A DNA stretch of 64,000 nt from GCA-016699835 sp964543905 (GTDB lineage: Bacteria; Planctomycetota; Phycisphaerae; Phycisphaerales; UBA1924): the NCBI GenBank assembly GCA_964543905.1, contig CAZIZO010000005.1, positions 62,001 through 126,000 of the forward strand, read 5' to 3'. Under the pieces are notes generated by a model that was not told the DNA's origin, did no database searches, and saw only the letters and a program-made list of their open reading frames with translations. Position numbers and translations under genes: made by a program. This document shows positions 36,301 through 44,094 of the stretch, piece by piece. The stretch's first letter is position 1, and each line of letters starts with the position of its first letter.

Positions 36301-36709
36301 GTACGTGACGCTGAACGTGGACGCGTCGGTGGCGAGGATCGAGCGGTTTGAGAATCGGGCGATCACGGCGGTGGCGGGCGGGCAACTGGTGAACTCGGCG
36401 TCGACGCAATCGTTCATCCAGTTGCCGACGACGACGGTGACGCGAGTGCAAACGACGGTGACGGTGCCGGACCAGGGGACGATCCTGCTGGGCGGTCAGC
36501 GTGTGGTGACGGAGGGCGAGGTGGAGACGGGGGTGCCGGTGCTCTCGAAGATTCCGATCATCAACCGTTTGTTCAGCAACCGGACGGAGACGAAGGAGGA
36601 GCAGACGCTGCTGATCCTGATCAAGCCGACGATCTTGATCCAGAACGAGGAGGAGGCGAAGAACTTCCCCGGGTTGGATGAGTCGCTTCGATCCCCGTTT
36701 GGTGGGTAA
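33347..36709 (+). CDS. type II/III secretion-system secretin (GspD/PilQ-like)
   Basis: 1120-aa outer-membrane secretin that forms the exit ring of a type II secretion or type IV pilus machine. A signal peptide is visible (cleavage near T-A-L-A-R, residue 30). Residues about 40-480 are Ala/Glu/Gln-rich helical, probably TPR-like and coiled. Around 545-640 is an N-domain with the F-E-D-N-R-L-E-D-V-L-K-F-V pattern. The secretin core (about 740-1110) contains V-P-D-Q-G-T-I-L-L-G-G and G-V-P-V-L-S-K-I-P-I-I-N-R-L-F-S. The long helical N-terminal half is an expansion compared with GspD (about 650). GGAG lies eight bases before the ATG. A terminator follows. Confidence 0.93.
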   Translation: MVNGKGIDVRALIATAGMLASVTVGTALARPDAKVETTPGEATASAAQTLDLANDLLANGKAVRAKMLLQPLASEAGSTGLTTSERERVYRLLALANQKVKAMSPVEVSLQTAEGALASDELALARAQAQAVVEAPKATNEHVGKAKAVLARVDARQAELMPVMSTMLDGAAKDLQAGQMGAAKAKLERVARSGVALALSDAERLAELQARVVDQPVAAGMMQPGVVKPREEQAAEQPATPAPASAQPATQATTTPVDAIEMARKAEAQSLFVEADQAFELRRMNDAASKYQRLKGEYFTYLSPEQQKMVNDRLAEARVVSGSAPATTTSALQDISATRERAKQLIVTEFESSMQQANSALATGDTERARSAAAAALLKLNSGRDLFSAAEFETRLSQQKDLATRIAQDEEKIRQQAASKQAIDQAERAKLAAKSAQEEKERKISEAVGRVRALQAEMKYKEALQVVDQILFLDPINPTGLLMRDLLQDAEFYRNYGDIQRRKTVGIAREAVDNQDAMIPPAGIMAYPMDWPAKSYQRGGPTTLAESEENRRALATLTQKRVPVNFEDNRLEDVLKFVQTVTNLNMDVDWPSLEAANIDKETQVSLKLTNVPVRTVLDRVMEKLSPDATTGAGWTVNDGVLTVASKEALNKNTLPLIYDIRDLLIEVPDYTAAPEFDLQSVLQNSGQGGGGGGQSPFRDNQQQNAANRRTLQERTEDLIRIITSNIDSPSWLENGGEVGKIQQFQGNLIITQTPNNHRAVVGLLSKLREQRAMQINVETRFLLVSQDFFEQIGVDFDVYFNGRSNQVRTARQQSPGNSIQPSDFFDFGRGGLQRRVFGAPIDANGDGTADPVVGNPVALPSPLSVIGAGQNSLGLTEGLTQGTFANTILSRAPALGVAGQFLDDIQVDFLVKATQANRRSVSLTAPRLTFTNGQTSNIYVATQVSFVSDLTPVVSESAVGFDPQLDVINEGVRLLVDGTISADRRYVTLNVDASVARIERFENRAITAVAGGQLVNSASTQSFIQLPTTTVTRVQTTVTVPDQGTILLGGQRVVTEGEVETGVPVLSKIPIINRLFSNRTETKEEQTLLILIKPTILIQNEEEAKNFPGLDESLRSPFGG

Positions 36710-36736
36710 ATGGAAGCGTGCAGGTGAGAAGCAGGG

Positions 36737-36769
36737 ACGCCCCGGCGGAGAGCCGGGGCGTATTTCTTT
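36737..36769 (+). terminator. intrinsic terminator of the secretin gene
   Basis: A perfect 10-bp stem (36737-36746 with 36752-36761), a five-base loop GGAGA, then ATTTCTTT. It lies 28 bp after the secretin stop and separates it from the RsbV/RsbW pair. Confidence 0.85.
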
Positions 36770-36897
36770 GGGGGATGGGCGGGGCGTTCCGATGCTGAAG
36801 GATGGTGTTGGGGGCTATCATGGCCCCCGGGGTCGGTGAGATTCGCGGTGCGACGCCGCGTCTCGAAGCGCCCCGCTCGATTAGGAGATTGCCGCAT

Positions 36898-37257
36898 ATG
36901 CCAGCCTCGGACTCCCGACTTCGGATTCGGCGCCAGGACGCGATCATGATCGTGGAGTTCGTGGATCGGAACATTCTGGACGAGGCGAACATCCAGGCGA
37001 TCGGGGATGAGATCAAGCAGTTGGTGGAGACGGAAGCGAAGCCGAAGTTGCTGATCAGTTTCGCGAACGTGGATCATTTGTCGTCGGCGGCACTCGGGAC
37101 ATTGATCACGATCAACAACCAGGTGCGGGCGCGGGGCGGGCAGATGCGTCTGGCGGACATCGATCCGCAGATTTATGAGGTGTTCGTGATTACGCGGCTG
37201 AACAAGTTGTTCACGATCCACGAGACGTCGGCGGAAGCGTTGAAGGCGTTCGCCTGA
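36898..37257 (+). CDS. STAS-domain anti-sigma factor antagonist (RsbV/SpoIIAA-like)
   Basis: 119-aa single STAS domain. It has the usual order: a beta strand with I-V-E-F-V-D, N-I-L-D-E-A-N-I-Q-A-I, and the phosphorylation loop F-A-N-V-D-H-L-S-S-A-A-L-G-T-L, where S62 or S63 would be phosphorylated by a partner kinase. AGGAGA lies ten bases before the ATG at 36898, fixing the start over an in-frame ATG 32 codons earlier. The RsbW-like gene follows after 31 bp. In partner-switching systems the unphosphorylated form binds the RsbW kinase and frees its target. No phosphatase (RsbU/RsbX/SpoIIE type) is in the window. Confidence 0.9.
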   Translation: MPASDSRLRIRRQDAIMIVEFVDRNILDEANIQAIGDEIKQLVETEAKPKLLISFANVDHLSSAALGTLITINNQVRARGGQMRLADIDPQIYEVFVITRLNKLFTIHETSAEALKAFA

Positions 37258-37288
37258 CGAAGAGGAGGCGAGTGGAAAGCCGAGTGCG

Positions 37289-37732
37289 ATGACGAACGCG
37301 GAGCGACAACCCGAGGCATCGGCGTCCGAGACGGGGAGCGTGTCGATCCCGAACGATCGGGAGGCGATCGAGCGCGTGCAAGCGGAGATCGTGCGTGCGG
37401 TGGAGCGGCACAACTACCCGAAGGCGGCGGTGTTCGCGATCCGGTTGAGTCTGCACGAGGCGATCGCGAACGCCTTTGGGCATGGGCACAAGAACTTGCC
37501 GGCGACGGTTCCGGTGCGGGTGACGTACGCGGTGACGGACCAGAAGGTGACGCTGTCGGTGGAGGACCAGGGCCCCGGCTTTGATCCGCACCGGGTGCCG
37601 GACCCGACGCTGGACGAGAACCTGGAGGTGCCGTCGGGTCGGGGCTTGATGCTGATGCGTGCGTACATGACACGCGTGTCCTACAGCGAGGATGGGACGC
37701 GGCTGGTACTCGAGTATCAGAAGCCGGCGTGA
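37289..37732 (+). CDS. anti-sigma factor kinase, RsbW/SpoIIAB-like
   Basis: 147-aa HATPase_c_2 (GHKL) serine kinase. The N-box is H-E-A-I-A-N-A-F-G-H-G-H, the G1 box D-Q-G-P-G-F-D-P and the G2 box G-R-G-L-M-L-M-R. Residues 1-20 are a charged extension. The likely target is the STAS protein encoded just upstream, and it may also bind a sigma factor or another effector; no dedicated sigma factor gene lies next to this pair (the nearest is the ECF gene at 24825). A GA-rich ribosome-binding site (GAGTGGAAAG) precedes the ATG. It is followed by the convergent M20 gene. Confidence 0.9.
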   Translation: MTNAERQPEASASETGSVSIPNDREAIERVQAEIVRAVERHNYPKAAVFAIRLSLHEAIANAFGHGHKNLPATVPVRVTYAVTDQKVTLSVEDQGPGFDPHRVPDPTLDENLEVPSGRGLMLMRAYMTRVSYSEDGTRLVLEYQKPA

Positions 37733-37808
37733 GAGATCACGAGCGTCGCGGAGAGGGAAAGTCCAGGGCACGGCGGGCGGGCGCCTGGAGAAGAGGCGAC
37801 GGCGTGGG

Positions 37809-39029
37809 TTATGGACTGGGGATCGCTCCGAGGGCGAGGCGGGCGAGGAGGAGCGCGATGAGTTGGCATCGGGGGACGAGGCTGTGGAGGTCGATCCACT
37901 CGTGGGGCGTGTGGGCGGCGCCGCCAAGGACGCCGAGGGTGTCGATGGTGGGAAGCCCGGCGGCCTGGAGGTTGTTTCCGTCGCAGACGCCGCCGGTGGT
38001 GGCGAAGGGGAGATGCTGTCCGAGGTCTTCGGCAGCCTGACGGGCGAGGCGGGCGAGTCGCTCGACCTGGGGGGTGGTGGGCTTGGGAGGGCGGGAGAGA
38101 CTCGTTCGGAGTTGGACCGTGGGGAGGGATGATTGCGTGGGTGGAGTGGCGAGAGACTCAAGTTCGTGGAAGACGCGATCGGCGGCGGCTTGATCGGGGA
38201 ATCGGACATTGCCCCAGGCGCGGGCGCGGTCGGGGACGATGTTGGAGGCCGTACCGCCGTCGATGGGGCCGACGTTGACGATGAGGCCTCGTTCGGGCTT
38301 GGACAAACGAGCGATGTCGAGGAGTCGTTGAGCGAGGGTGTTGACGGCGGAGATGCCGGAGGTGAAATCGCGGCCGACGTGGGCGGCCTTCCCACGAACT
38401 TCGAGCATGAACTGGGCGGAACCCGGACGAGCGATGACGAGCCCACCGTCGGGCAACGCGGGCTCGAACGCGAGGCCGACGTCGTGCACGGCGGCTTGGT
38501 CCCGGAGGGTGCGATCGGAGGCGTATGAACCGGACTCTTCGTCGGCGTTGAGGAGGAAGGACCAGGAGCAGGAGATGCCGACATCGTCGAGGGACTCGAG
38601 TGCGGCGAGGGCGATGACGAGGCCGCCCTTCATGTCCATGCAACCGGGACCGGCGGCGCGGGAGGCGTCTGGCGCGATGGAGAGTTCGCGGAAGGGGCTG
38701 GAGGCGGGATGGACGGTATCGAGGTGACCGGCGAGGAGGATTCGCGGGGCTCGGGCGTGGTGGAGGCGTGAACAGACGGCGGTCGGCGGGGGTGGAGAAG
38801 CGGTTGGGTCGGGGGAGATCCAATCGGGACGGGGATCACCGGGGTGGAGGGTGGTCCGAGCGCCGAGTTGCTGAAGGCGTGTGGTGAAGAGGGTCCGTGA
38901 CTCGTCGAGTCCGGAGCCGCCGGGTCCGGTGGGGAGATTGACGTGTCGTCGCAGATCATCGAGGAGGTCTGGGGCGCGCTGGGCGATACGAGCGACGAGG
39001 CGGGACTCGATGGAAGAGAGCGTGGACAT
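37809..39029 (-). CDS. M20-family metallopeptidase
   Basis: 406-aa zinc exopeptidase of the M20/ArgE/CPG2 type. Metal and catalytic residues are visible: A-G-H-L-D-T-V-H (His and Asp), G-C-M-D-M-K-G-G (bridging Asp), A-D-E-E-S-G-S (general-base Glu and ligand Glu) and a C-terminal A-A-H-T-P-H-E-W with the last His. The central dimerisation lid has G-K-A-A-H-V-G-R-D. No signal peptide is seen. The best match is a carboxypeptidase G2-like enzyme; the substrate (N-acyl amino acid, dipeptide or glutamate conjugate) is open. The start ATG at 39029 is preceded by CCTTTGACC and no Shine-Dalgarno. It is the last gene after trpD and the M48 peptidase on the same strand. Confidence 0.85.
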   Translation of the reverse strand: MSTLSSIESRLVARIAQRAPDLLDDLRRHVNLPTGPGGSGLDESRTLFTTRLQQLGARTTLHPGDPRPDWISPDPTASPPPPTAVCSRLHHARAPRILLAGHLDTVHPASSPFRELSIAPDASRAAGPGCMDMKGGLVIALAALESLDDVGISCSWSFLLNADEESGSYASDRTLRDQAAVHDVGLAFEPALPDGGLVIARPGSAQFMLEVRGKAAHVGRDFTSGISAVNTLAQRLLDIARLSKPERGLIVNVGPIDGGTASNIVPDRARAWGNVRFPDQAAADRVFHELESLATPPTQSSLPTVQLRTSLSRPPKPTTPQVERLARLARQAAEDLGQHLPFATTGGVCDGNNLQAAGLPTIDTLGVLGGAAHTPHEWIDLHSLVPRCQLIALLLARLALGAIPSP

Positions 39030-39093
39030 GGTCAAAGGATGGGCGGGAGGCGAGAGGGGAGTGGGCCGAGTTGGTCCGGTGGATGGGATGAGG

Positions 39094-40545
39094 CTAGAGG
39101 TGGATGTCGAAGAGGTGGAGGATGAACGAGGCGGCGATGCCGAGGAGGAGGATGGAAGCGGCGGACCATTTGAGGATGCGGATGTGGCGATCGATCGGTG
39201 CGGCGCGGACGGGTGTGCCGAGGAGGCCGTGGAGTCGGCGGACGCGATCGGCGATGGAGCCGTGGCGGAAGGTAAAGGCGTTGGGGTTCATGCCGTTGAC
39301 GAAGGCCACGTCGAGGAGGGCGGAGGCCATGGCGTCGATGGATTCTTGGGTCACGGTGTCGCTGGGGGGGACGTTCGGCGCGAGGGGATCGCCCGCGCGG
39401 CTGAGGTGCTGGACGGCAAAGGCGTCGGCCTGCCATTCGAAACGGCGGCTGACCCAGCCGAAGGTGAAGGCGACGGAGGCGATGGAGGCGGCGATGACGA
39501 GGCCTTCGGTGGTGTCGGGGCTGAGGTGCAAGAGGGAGGTGAGGAGGAGGGCGACGGTTTCGCCGAAGGTGATGGCGGCGAAGATCGAGATGGCGAGCCA
39601 GAAGATGTGGTGACGCTTGATGTGGCCGACTTCGTGGGCGGCGACGCCTTCGACCTGTCGAGCGGAGAGGCGGTCGAAGAGGGCATCGGTGAACATGAGG
39701 TATCGGAAGGGCCAAACGAGGCCGAGGACGGCGCCGTTGACCATGCTGCCGTGGGTGCGCCAAAGGAGGGGCGTGCGCATGCGGACGCGATAAAGGCGGC
39801 ACATGGAGGCGAGGGTGTCGTGGAAGGGGCCTGAGGAGATGGGGACGGTGTCCCAGGCGAGGCGAATGAGTGCGGGGGTGAAGATGAAGACGATCGCGAC
39901 GCCGACGAGGTCGAGCGCGAGGGTGGCCCAGGAGGCGGCGTCGGAGGAACCCGTGGGAAGAAGGGGGAGATGATCCCCCCACTGGCGGACCGCACCGCGC
40001 CACGCGCTGAGGAGCACGAGGGGGATGAGGATGAGGAGGACCTGATGGCGGAAGTTGGCGGAGACGTACTCAAGGCGGGAGGGCGGACGATGGACGGGTT
40101 CGCCCTGGCGGAGTTGACGCATGAGGCGTGCGTCGCGGAGTCGGCGGTCGATCGGGGCAAAGGACCACCAGAGGGCGGCGATGAAGACGAGGAGGGGTGT
40201 GACGGCGAGGAGTTCGCTGAGGGCGGGGAGATTGACGAGGTGTGTGGTGACGAGGGCGAACCAGGCGACGGTGGTGGAGGAAGCGGCGAACTGCAAGCCG
40301 CCGATCGAGCGGAGGAGGCCCAGGGCGCGTTCGGCGGCGAGGGCGAAGGCGACTTCCCCCGAGGCGTCGAGCGCTCGAGCGGCGCGGAGGCAGAGGGCGT
40401 GGGCGATCGACCAGTAGAGAAGGAGGGGGGCGAGGATGAGTGCAACGGAGGTTGCGTGGCTCAGCGGGAGGAGCGGTGAGGAATCACCGGAGAACTCACC
40501 CGCGTGGAGGCTGAGGAAGGCGAGGATGATGAGGATCTGGACCAT
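39094..40545 (-). CDS. M48-family membrane metalloprotease (HtpX/Ste24-like)
   Basis: 483-aa integral-membrane zinc protease. The catalytic motif is H304-E305-V-G-H308 in A-A-H-E-V-G-H-I-K-R-H-H, and the third ligand Glu comes from the downstream F-E-W-Q-A-D-A-F-A segment. About seven hydrophobic helices are present: four before residue 215, two after the active site, one at the C-terminus. Such proteases take part in quality control of membrane proteins. It begins six bases after the trpD stop, so it is co-transcribed with trpD, an odd partner. Length is greater than HtpX (about 290) and nearer Ste24-type. Confidence 0.87.
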   Translation of the reverse strand: MVQILIILAFLSLHAGEFSGDSSPLLPLSHATSVALILAPLLLYWSIAHALCLRAARALDASGEVAFALAAERALGLLRSIGGLQFAASSTTVAWFALVTTHLVNLPALSELLAVTPLLVFIAALWWSFAPIDRRLRDARLMRQLRQGEPVHRPPSRLEYVSANFRHQVLLILIPLVLLSAWRGAVRQWGDHLPLLPTGSSDAASWATLALDLVGVAIVFIFTPALIRLAWDTVPISSGPFHDTLASMCRLYRVRMRTPLLWRTHGSMVNGAVLGLVWPFRYLMFTDALFDRLSARQVEGVAAHEVGHIKRHHIFWLAISIFAAITFGETVALLLTSLLHLSPDTTEGLVIAASIASVAFTFGWVSRRFEWQADAFAVQHLSRAGDPLAPNVPPSDTVTQESIDAMASALLDVAFVNGMNPNAFTFRHGSIADRVRRLHGLLGTPVRAAPIDRHIRILKWSAASILLLGIAASFILHLFDIHL

Positions 40546-40551
40546 GCGGGT

Positions 40552-41577
40552 TCAAGAGGCCCGGTGAGATTCTTCGACGAGGGCGTGGAGGGTCTGCGAG
40601 GCGGCGCCGGAGTCGATGGCGCAGGCGGCGAGGGTGATGCCCTCGCGGAGCGTGGGCGTGCACTCGGCGACGAGGAGGGCGGCCGCGGAGTTGAGGAGGA
40701 CGAGGTCTCGGCACGGTCCTGCGAAGCCGGCGAGGACGTCGCGGGCGATCTGGACGGCGTGAGGAAGGTCGCGGGCTTGGATCGCGTCGATGGGCGCGGG
40801 CTTGAAGCCGAGGGATCGTGGGTCGATGGTGGAGCGGACCACGCGACCATCGCGGAGTTCAGCGACCTGGGTAGGCGCGGAGGTGGAGATTTCGTCGAGG
40901 CCATCGTCGCTGTGGACGACCATCGCACGATGGGAGCCGAGGCGGAGGAGTGCGGAGGCCATTGTGTCGAGGGCGGCGGGGTCGTAGACACCGAGGAGTT
41001 GGTGTCGAGCGTTGGCGGGATTGGAGAGAGGTCCGAGGAGATTGAAGATGGTGGGAAACCCGAGGGCCTTTCGGACGGGCGCGGCATGGCGGGCGGCGGG
41101 ATGGTGGTGCTGGGCGAAGCAAAAGCAGACGGCGGCGCGTTCGAGGCAACGGGCTTGGACGGCGGGATCGGCGTCGATCTTGACGCCGAGCGCGGCGAGG
41201 AGTTCGGCGGAGCCGCGTCCGCTGCGGCTTTTGTTGCCGTGCTTGGCGACGCGGACGAGGCCTCGCGCGGCGGCGGCGGTGACGAGGGCGGCGATGGTGG
41301 AGATGTTGAAGGTTTTGGCCGTGCCGCCGGTGCCGCAGGTGTCGAGGAGGACTCCCGGGGCGGAGCAATGGACTGGGGTGGCGTGTCGTCGCATGGCGCG
41401 GGCGGCGCCGGTGAGTACGTCGATGGTGGCGCCGCGTGCCTGGAGGAGCGTGAGGAAGGCGGCGATCTGGGGCTCGGGGACATGTCCTTGGAGGATGAGT
41501 TCGAACGCGGCATCGGCCTCGGATTCGGAGAGGGTCGTCCCGGCGAGGAGGATGTGGAGGACGTTGAGGAAATCCAC
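40552..41577 (-). CDS. trpD: anthranilate phosphoribosyltransferase
   Basis: 341-aa enzyme of tryptophan synthesis that transfers phosphoribose from PRPP to anthranilate. The PRPP-binding loop D-T-C-G-T-G-G-T-A-K-T-F-N-I-S-T (Gly-rich), K-H-G-N-K-S-R-S-G-R-G-S-A-E and the R-K-A-L-G-F-P-T-I-F-N-L-L-G-P-L region are all present. Length matches the family. The second motif has K-S-R-S-G-R where most enzymes have R-S-V-S-S-x-x-G-S, a small deviation. No other trp genes are in the window. The coding strand is opposite to the neighbouring coiled-coil gene, with 57 bp between the two starts serving both promoters. Confidence 0.93.
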   Translation of the reverse strand: MDFLNVLHILLAGTTLSESEADAAFELILQGHVPEPQIAAFLTLLQARGATIDVLTGAARAMRRHATPVHCSAPGVLLDTCGTGGTAKTFNISTIAALVTAAAARGLVRVAKHGNKSRSGRGSAELLAALGVKIDADPAVQARCLERAAVCFCFAQHHHPAARHAAPVRKALGFPTIFNLLGPLSNPANARHQLLGVYDPAALDTMASALLRLGSHRAMVVHSDDGLDEISTSAPTQVAELRDGRVVRSTIDPRSLGFKPAPIDAIQARDLPHAVQIARDVLAGFAGPCRDLVLLNSAAALLVAECTPTLREGITLAACAIDSGAASQTLHALVEESHRAS

Positions 41578-41634
41578 GGTGGGAAGGTATGGTGCGAACG
41601 GACGATCCGCAAGGCGTGGCGGTTCGTACGATAG

Positions 41635-44079
41635 ATGGTGATGCCGATCGCGGAGTCCAAGTCAAGGCGAAGCAGGGCGGCGAGCCTGGAGGTGGCGCGG
41701 CGCGCGTTTGTTCGTGATTTGATGATGCAGGTCGGTCGCGCGATGACGGTCGGATGCACGATCACCTTGGCGATGGTCGGAGTGGACAAGGTGTGGGGCA
41801 TGCCGGCGTGGTGGGCATGGGCGATGCTGCTGCCGCCGACGGTGGCGTTGGTGGCTGCGGGAGCCTTGGCGTGGCGTGGGCGGTGGACGCTCGGTCGAGC
41901 GGCGGCGGAAGCGGACGCGGCGTATGGAACGCGGGACGCGATCCGAACGGCGATGGAGTTGGAGGGTCAGGACGAGGACCCGTTCGTGCGCCTCGCGGTG
42001 GAGCGGGGTGAGGTGGCGGCGAGGGAGGTGCGGGCGGGGCGCGTGGTGGGGAAGGTGTGGCACGGGACGTGGGTGATTTGGCCGGCGCTGGCGGTGGCTG
42101 GGGCTGTGGCGTGGGAGTATGTGCCGCGGGTACCACGGATTGGGCGCGAGGCGGAAGTGACGAGAGAGCAGATCGTGTCGGCGGTGGAGGACGTGCGCGA
42201 GGCGGTGAGGGCTGTGGCATCTGAGGAGCCTGCTTCGGGAGGCGTGCGTGAGGCGACGGAGTCGCACGTTGAGGCGTTGCGGGCGCTGGAAGAGGAGTTG
42301 AAGGCGGGGAAGATCGATCCGACGTCGGCGCGAGCGAGAGCGGCGGAGGCGTTGCAGGCGGCGGCCGCGAGCGAAGCGGCGAAGTTGGAATCGGCTCGGC
42401 GGACGGCCGAGGACGCGGTCGCGAGGCTTTCGCGGGCGGCGGATTCGAGTGAGGATGAGGGGGCGAAGGGCGGAGAGTTGAGGCAGGCGTTGAGGAAGGG
42501 GGATGTGAAGGCGGCGGCGGAGGCGATCGAGCGGCTGCGTGGGCAATCGCCGCGGCTGACGGCGGAGGAGCGGGCCAAGTTGGCGGAGGACTTGGAGGCG
42601 CTGGCGTCGTCGCTGGAGGAGCAAGAGCGGGACGACGAGAAGGGCACGAAGGAGGAGTCACCGATGGCGGAGGCGCCGGGGGAAGCGGTGCGGCCGGAGG
42701 ATGCTTCGACACGAAAAGACGCGGGCGAGCGCCGGGCGGAGCGGGAGATCGGCGAGTCACTCCGGGAAGCCTCGCGGGCGCTGCGGGAGCCGCAGCCGGC
42801 GGCGAAGTCGGAGGAGAGTGATCCTTCGGAGGCGTTGGATCACTCGAACACGAACGACGGGAAGGGGAAGGCGGAGCCGAAGCCCGGGCCGAGTGGGGAA
42901 CCGGGAACGCGCGACCCGGCAGCGGGTTCAGGGCAGCGGGGAGGCGAAGGAACGAAGGAGGGCGGGACGGAGGCGACGCGGCGTGAGGGCGCGTCGCCAT
43001 CGAAGAGCGCGGGTTCGACGAAGTCCGATGGCGCGCAGCCCGGAGACGCTCGAGAGAAGAATCCCGATCGAAGTGAGATCAAGGAGGGCGCGGGGAAGCG
43101 AGAGGGCATGGAGCGCCCCGAGGGACGTTCGCCCGCGTCCGATGGAACGAAGCGTGAAGGGAGGGATGGGGAGAATCGCGAGGAGACGCCAGGTGCGGGC
43201 GTGAGGGAGGGAGGGGGCGAGAGGAAGGCGTCGCCCGACGCGGGCAAGGATGGTCACGAGAAGCCGGGCGAGGCGGAGGGCGATAGCGGCAAGGGGAAGA
43301 AGGAAGGCGAGGCGAAGCCGGATCCGGCGGGCGAGATGCCGAAGTTGCCGGAGAAGATGCCCGCGATCCCGACGATGAGCGACGAGGCGTTGGAGCAACT
43401 GGCGAGGCGATTCCGAGAGTTGGGGAAGTCGCTCGAGAAGAACCCGGCGTCGCAGGAGCAGGTGGAACGGCTTCGTCGGCAGGCGGAGCAGTTGCTCGAG
43501 AAGTCGACGCCGGAACAGCGGGAGCAGTTGGAGCGATTGGCGAAGAAGTTGGCGAAGGAGATGGCGAACGGCGAGGAGGGCGCAACGCCGCCACGTCGCG
43601 ACGGTGGAAATGGTGTGGATGAAGCGGGGAAGGCGGTGGATGCGAGGCCGGGCGGCGAAGAGCGGGAAGGACGCGGTCTGGGCGGAGGAGGTGAGGCGGG
43701 CGAGCGCGACGGGCCGCGGCGGTTGGGGCCAACCCCCGAGGCGTGGCGAGGAGAGACGGAGGTGGTGGACGCGCGGGGCAAGTCGAAGGCGGACGACGGG
43801 GCACCTCGGGTGCTCGCGGAGGTGGTCAACCCGAACGGACCGGAGCGGCGAGGCCGTGGGGGCGAGGGGGCGATTGGACAGGAGATCCGCGAGGCGGCGA
43901 GAGGGGCGGAGAAAGCACTGGAGCAGCAGGGCGTGCCGAGCGCGAGATCGGAGTACATTCGTCGCGTGTTCCGGAAGTATCTGGAGCACGCGGGGCGAGG
44001 CGGCACGGCGGAGACGACGCGAGAGCGAGCGACAACGACGCCCGACGCGGCGGATGCGTCGAAGTCGCCCAAGAAGTAG
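41635..44079 (+). CDS. large coiled-coil membrane protein of unknown function
   Basis: 814-aa protein with two hydrophobic helices near the N-terminus (about 42-75, then about 145-160) and a very long charged region (about 180-815) of Glu, Lys, Ala, Arg and Gly, low in complexity. Parts predict as coiled coil (about 190-330 and 590-650), others as disordered G/E/K/S/P repeats (about 340-560). Topology suggests a membrane anchor with a long cytoplasmic or periplasmic stalk. It overlaps no motif I know, though large anchor proteins of this type occur beside VWA proteins in planctomycetes. The next gene, a double-VWA protein, starts 15 bp downstream, so the two form an operon. Confidence 0.7.
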   Translation: MVMPIAESKSRRSRAASLEVARRAFVRDLMMQVGRAMTVGCTITLAMVGVDKVWGMPAWWAWAMLLPPTVALVAAGALAWRGRWTLGRAAAEADAAYGTRDAIRTAMELEGQDEDPFVRLAVERGEVAAREVRAGRVVGKVWHGTWVIWPALAVAGAVAWEYVPRVPRIGREAEVTREQIVSAVEDVREAVRAVASEEPASGGVREATESHVEALRALEEELKAGKIDPTSARARAAEALQAAAASEAAKLESARRTAEDAVARLSRAADSSEDEGAKGGELRQALRKGDVKAAAEAIERLRGQSPRLTAEERAKLAEDLEALASSLEEQERDDEKGTKEESPMAEAPGEAVRPEDASTRKDAGERRAEREIGESLREASRALREPQPAAKSEESDPSEALDHSNTNDGKGKAEPKPGPSGEPGTRDPAAGSGQRGGEGTKEGGTEATRREGASPSKSAGSTKSDGAQPGDAREKNPDRSEIKEGAGKREGMERPEGRSPASDGTKREGRDGENREETPGAGVREGGGERKASPDAGKDGHEKPGEAEGDSGKGKKEGEAKPDPAGEMPKLPEKMPAIPTMSDEALEQLARRFRELGKSLEKNPASQEQVERLRRQAEQLLEKSTPEQREQLERLAKKLAKEMANGEEGATPPRRDGGNGVDEAGKAVDARPGGEEREGRGLGGGGEAGERDGPRRLGPTPEAWRGETEVVDARGKSKADDGAPRVLAEVVNPNGPERRGRGGEGAIGQEIREAARGAEKALEQQGVPSARSEYIRRVFRKYLEHAGRGGTAETTRERATTTPDAADASKSPKK

Positions 44080-44094
44080 CGAGCGTGGCCAGGG

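Noticed and set aside
33329..36451. Minus-strand open frame of 1040 codons opposite the secretin
   Set aside because: Translation is nearly all Arg, His, Leu and Gln, typical of an antisense shadow; the plus strand carries an unmistakable secretin.
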